From Flavobacteriales bacterium (GTDB taxonomy: Bacteria > Bacteroidota > Bacteroidia > DT-38): a stretch of 8,203 bases of DNA. Position numbers and translations under genes: made by a program. Location: positions 1-8,203 of the forward strand of contig JABSPR010000304.1 of the NCBI GenBank assembly GCA_013214975.1. Direction: 5' to 3'. Below the pieces are notes generated by a model, which was given only the letters and a program-made list of their open reading frames with translations, had not been told where the DNA came from and searched no databases. Of this stretch, positions 6,304 through 8,203 are shown one piece after another; positions within the stretch are counted from its first letter, which is position 1; each line of letters opens with the position of its first letter.

Positions 6304-8202
6304 ATGGCTAAGATAACACGAAGGGATTTTCTAAATGGTGCTTTATTAGCTGCTGGTGCAACCATGATTCCACCCATGGCGATGAGTAATAAATTTCTAA
6401 ACCTCGTTGATCCTGAATATTATCCTCCATCATTAACAGGCATGAGAGGAAGTACAGAGTCTGCTTATAAGCATGCGCATGCAAGAGCTTGGGGCGCTAA
6501 ATCCGATTGGGGATCTGTAATCGAAGATGATGATGAATACGATTTGATAATTGTAGGGGGAGGAGTAAGCGGGCTATCAGCAGCTCATTTTTACCAGAAG
6601 GAACATGGTGACGACAAAAAGATATTGATCTTAGAAAACCACGATGACTTCGGCGGGCATGCAAGAAGGAACGAACACCATATAGATGGTAAAATGGTTA
6701 TTGGTAGCGGTGGCTCTCAATCTCTGCAGTATCCATCTCAGTACAGTGATATAACGAAAGAATTACTCGATGATATAAATGTAGATGTAAGTAGGTTTGA
6801 TAAATATTATGATCAAAACTACTATGAAAAAAACGAGCTCTTTAATGTTACCTATTTCGACAAGGAAACTTATGGTGAAGATAAAGTGCTTAATTATGCA
6901 CTAGGTGGATATGGAGATTCAATGACGCGTGAGAATCCTAAAAACTTATCTGTAGAGGAAGCGCTAAGGCAAATGCCTTTGGATGCTGGAGTGAAAGACG
7001 AATTGCGTCGGGTTATGAATGGTGAGTATAAAAACGACAGCGCAAATAATGCTAAAGAACATATTGAGTACTTAACAAATACACCCTTTTTCGAAGTTCT
7101 CAAGAATAATTACAATGTGTCTCACCCTCAAATATTAGAGATGTTGCGTTGGATTGGAAGCGATTATATGAACAGTGGAGCGGATACTTTCAGTGCCAAA
7201 GAAGCATATTATTCTTTAATCCCCGGAATGCCTAGAGATGTAATGGAAAAACTAATTGGTGAAAAGGCTACCAAGGATTTCCTGGGTGTTAGTTACGATC
7301 CTTACATTCATCATTTCCCAGATGGGAATGGAGGGGTAGCAAGGCTTCTCGTGAGAAAGCTAATCCCGAATGCTGCTGAAGGAAATACGATGGAAGACAT
7401 TGTTCTGGCAAAAATGCAGTACAATCAACTCGATAAAAAAAGTAACATCGTCCGTCTTCGACTAAACAGTACAGTAGTTAAAGTAGAGCATGAAGGTGAT
7501 GTGAAAAATGCCAGTAAAGTAAATGTGAATTATATTAACAATGGCAAAGCATATCAGGTAAAAGGCAAGAATGTAATAATGGCATGTTACAATATGATGG
7601 TGCCACATTTGGTACAAGACTTACCAATCAATCAAGCTACAGCATTAAAGAAAAACGTTAAATCTCCTTTGGTGTACACCTCGGTTGGGATGAGAAACTG
7701 GGAAGCGCTCAAAGAATTAAAAATTGCCGCAGTAGTTAGTCCTGGAAGATGGCATACCCAGTCATTCTTAGATTTTCCTGTTAGTATGGGAGGGTATCAG
7801 CATAGTATAACACCAGACCAGCCAGCAATTTTCAATATGGTATATATTCCCGGAGCTGATGAATACGGTGGCCATCCATACGATCACTTTAAAGCAGGAC
7901 GGTATAAGTTACTAGATACAACATTCGACCAATTTGAGAAAGAAATAAAACAACATTTAGGAGGCATGCTCGGGGGAGCAGGTTTTGATCCAGATCGAGA
8001 TATCAACAGCATAACTATAAATAGGTGGTCGCACGGGTATAACTATTCTGGCGGCGATTTGTATGATTTTGACGGTCATAAAAACGCCAAGATTGGAAGA
8101 AAGAAATTTGGACGAATAGCAATTGCAAATTCAGACTCAGACTCAACATCATACATATTCGCGGCGATTGAACAAGCCAAAAGGGCGGTAGACGAGCTGT
8201 AA
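6304..8202 (+). CDS. Tat-exported FAD-dependent oxidoreductase, spermidine dehydrogenase-like
   Basis: This 632-residue flavoprotein opens with a twin-arginine signal (KITRRDFLNGALLAAGATMI, 3-22) and no lipobox Cys, so it should be folded with cofactor and exported to the periplasm. After YYPPSLTGMRGS (39-50) comes an FAD dinucleotide fold: DLIIVGGGVSGLSAA (80-94), with Glu111 ending the second strand as ribose contact, then FGGHARRNEH (116-125). A C-terminal FAD-closing motif, GRIAIANSDSDS (603-614) followed by a helix, completes the fold. The YYPP-LTG-RGS start, the Tat signal, length near 620 and the GRIAIANSD tail match what I remember of Pseudomonas spermidine dehydrogenase (SpdH), which oxidises a secondary amine of polyamines using FAD and heme. 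The substrate here is not proven; a related amine dehydrogenase is equally likely. It is the third gene of the oxygenase operon and complete, ending one base before the window edge. Confidence 0.83.
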   Translation: MAKITRRDFLNGALLAAGATMIPPMAMSNKFLNLVDPEYYPPSLTGMRGSTESAYKHAHARAWGAKSDWGSVIEDDDEYDLIIVGGGVSGLSAAHFYQKEHGDDKKILILENHDDFGGHARRNEHHIDGKMVIGSGGSQSLQYPSQYSDITKELLDDINVDVSRFDKYYDQNYYEKNELFNVTYFDKETYGEDKVLNYALGGYGDSMTRENPKNLSVEEALRQMPLDAGVKDELRRVMNGEYKNDSANNAKEHIEYLTNTPFFEVLKNNYNVSHPQILEMLRWIGSDYMNSGADTFSAKEAYYSLIPGMPRDVMEKLIGEKATKDFLGVSYDPYIHHFPDGNGGVARLLVRKLIPNAAEGNTMEDIVLAKMQYNQLDKKSNIVRLRLNSTVVKVEHEGDVKNASKVNVNYINNGKAYQVKGKNVIMACYNMMVPHLVQDLPINQATALKKNVKSPLVYTSVGMRNWEALKELKIAAVVSPGRWHTQSFLDFPVSMGGYQHSITPDQPAIFNMVYIPGADEYGGHPYDHFKAGRYKLLDTTFDQFEKEIKQHLGGMLGGAGFDPDRDINSITINRWSHGYNYSGGDLYDFDGHKNAKIGRKKFGRIAIANSDSDSTSYIFAAIEQAKRAVDEL

Positions 8203-8203
8203 A

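Noticed and set aside
6096..6377. Minus-strand 93-codon frame across the junction of the second oxygenase and the flavoprotein
   Set aside because: It is antisense to two well-supported coding regions and has no family resemblance.
6464..6482. Adjacent palindromes CTTATAAG and GCATGCGCATGC in the flavoprotein gene
   Set aside because: They are short and overlapping and explained by the codons for YKHAHA; no functional context was seen.
1..8203. tRNA, rRNA, transposase or phage genes
   Set aside because: No cloverleaf, rRNA-like segment, transposase motif or integrase was recognised on either strand by reading.

Overview
The window looks like a low-GC Bacteroidota chromosome (Cytophagales or Flavobacteriales type). 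The grounds are AT-rich composition, few Shine-Dalgarno sequences, two copies of a TATATTTG octamer that fits the Bacteroidota -7 promoter consensus TAnnTTTG, an outer-membrane barrel gene with a typical signal peptide, and an intergenic repeat of C/G-rich hairpins of a kind seen in this phylum. Species cannot be assigned from the sequence alone.

Layout. Positions 1-334 carry at most the last codons of an upstream gene, then a 117-bp inverted-repeat element (133-249). A rightward gene (335-1519) encodes a secreted, beta-rich outer-membrane protein. It meets, tail to tail with 6 bp between, a leftward two-gene operon: a 326-residue regulator with two tandem Lrp/AsnC modules (3678-2698), then a 12-helix MFS transporter (2686-1526). 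A short divergent control region (about 3679-3807) separates this operon from a rightward three-gene operon: two paralogous Rieske non-heme iron oxygenase alpha subunits (3808-5061 and 5063-6298) and a Tat-exported FAD oxidoreductase resembling spermidine dehydrogenase (6304-8202). Gaps inside the rightward operon are 1 and 5 nt. The window ends one base after the last stop codon.

How the genes may work together (inference). The divergent arrangement suggests one regulon: the tandem Lrp-like protein would sense an amine or amino-acid-like ligand and control both operons. The MFS protein would move the substrate or product across the inner membrane. The two oxygenases carry Glu, not Asp, at the position that bridges the Rieske cluster and the mononuclear iron. 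As I recall, Glu there is typical of oxygenases acting on quaternary ammonium compounds (carnitine and glycine-betaine types). With a polyamine-dehydrogenase-like flavoprotein beside them, the simplest reading is a catabolic pathway for an N-methylated, quaternary or polyamine-type compound, partly periplasmic and partly cytoplasmic. No reductase for the oxygenases is visible. I do not recognise this combination as a characterised pathway, and it is the most interesting thing in the window.

The control region is itself notable. Identical TATATTTG boxes face outward around a central TAAAA-G-TTTTA palindrome that supplies both -33 regions, and two inverted repeats nearby are candidate operators.
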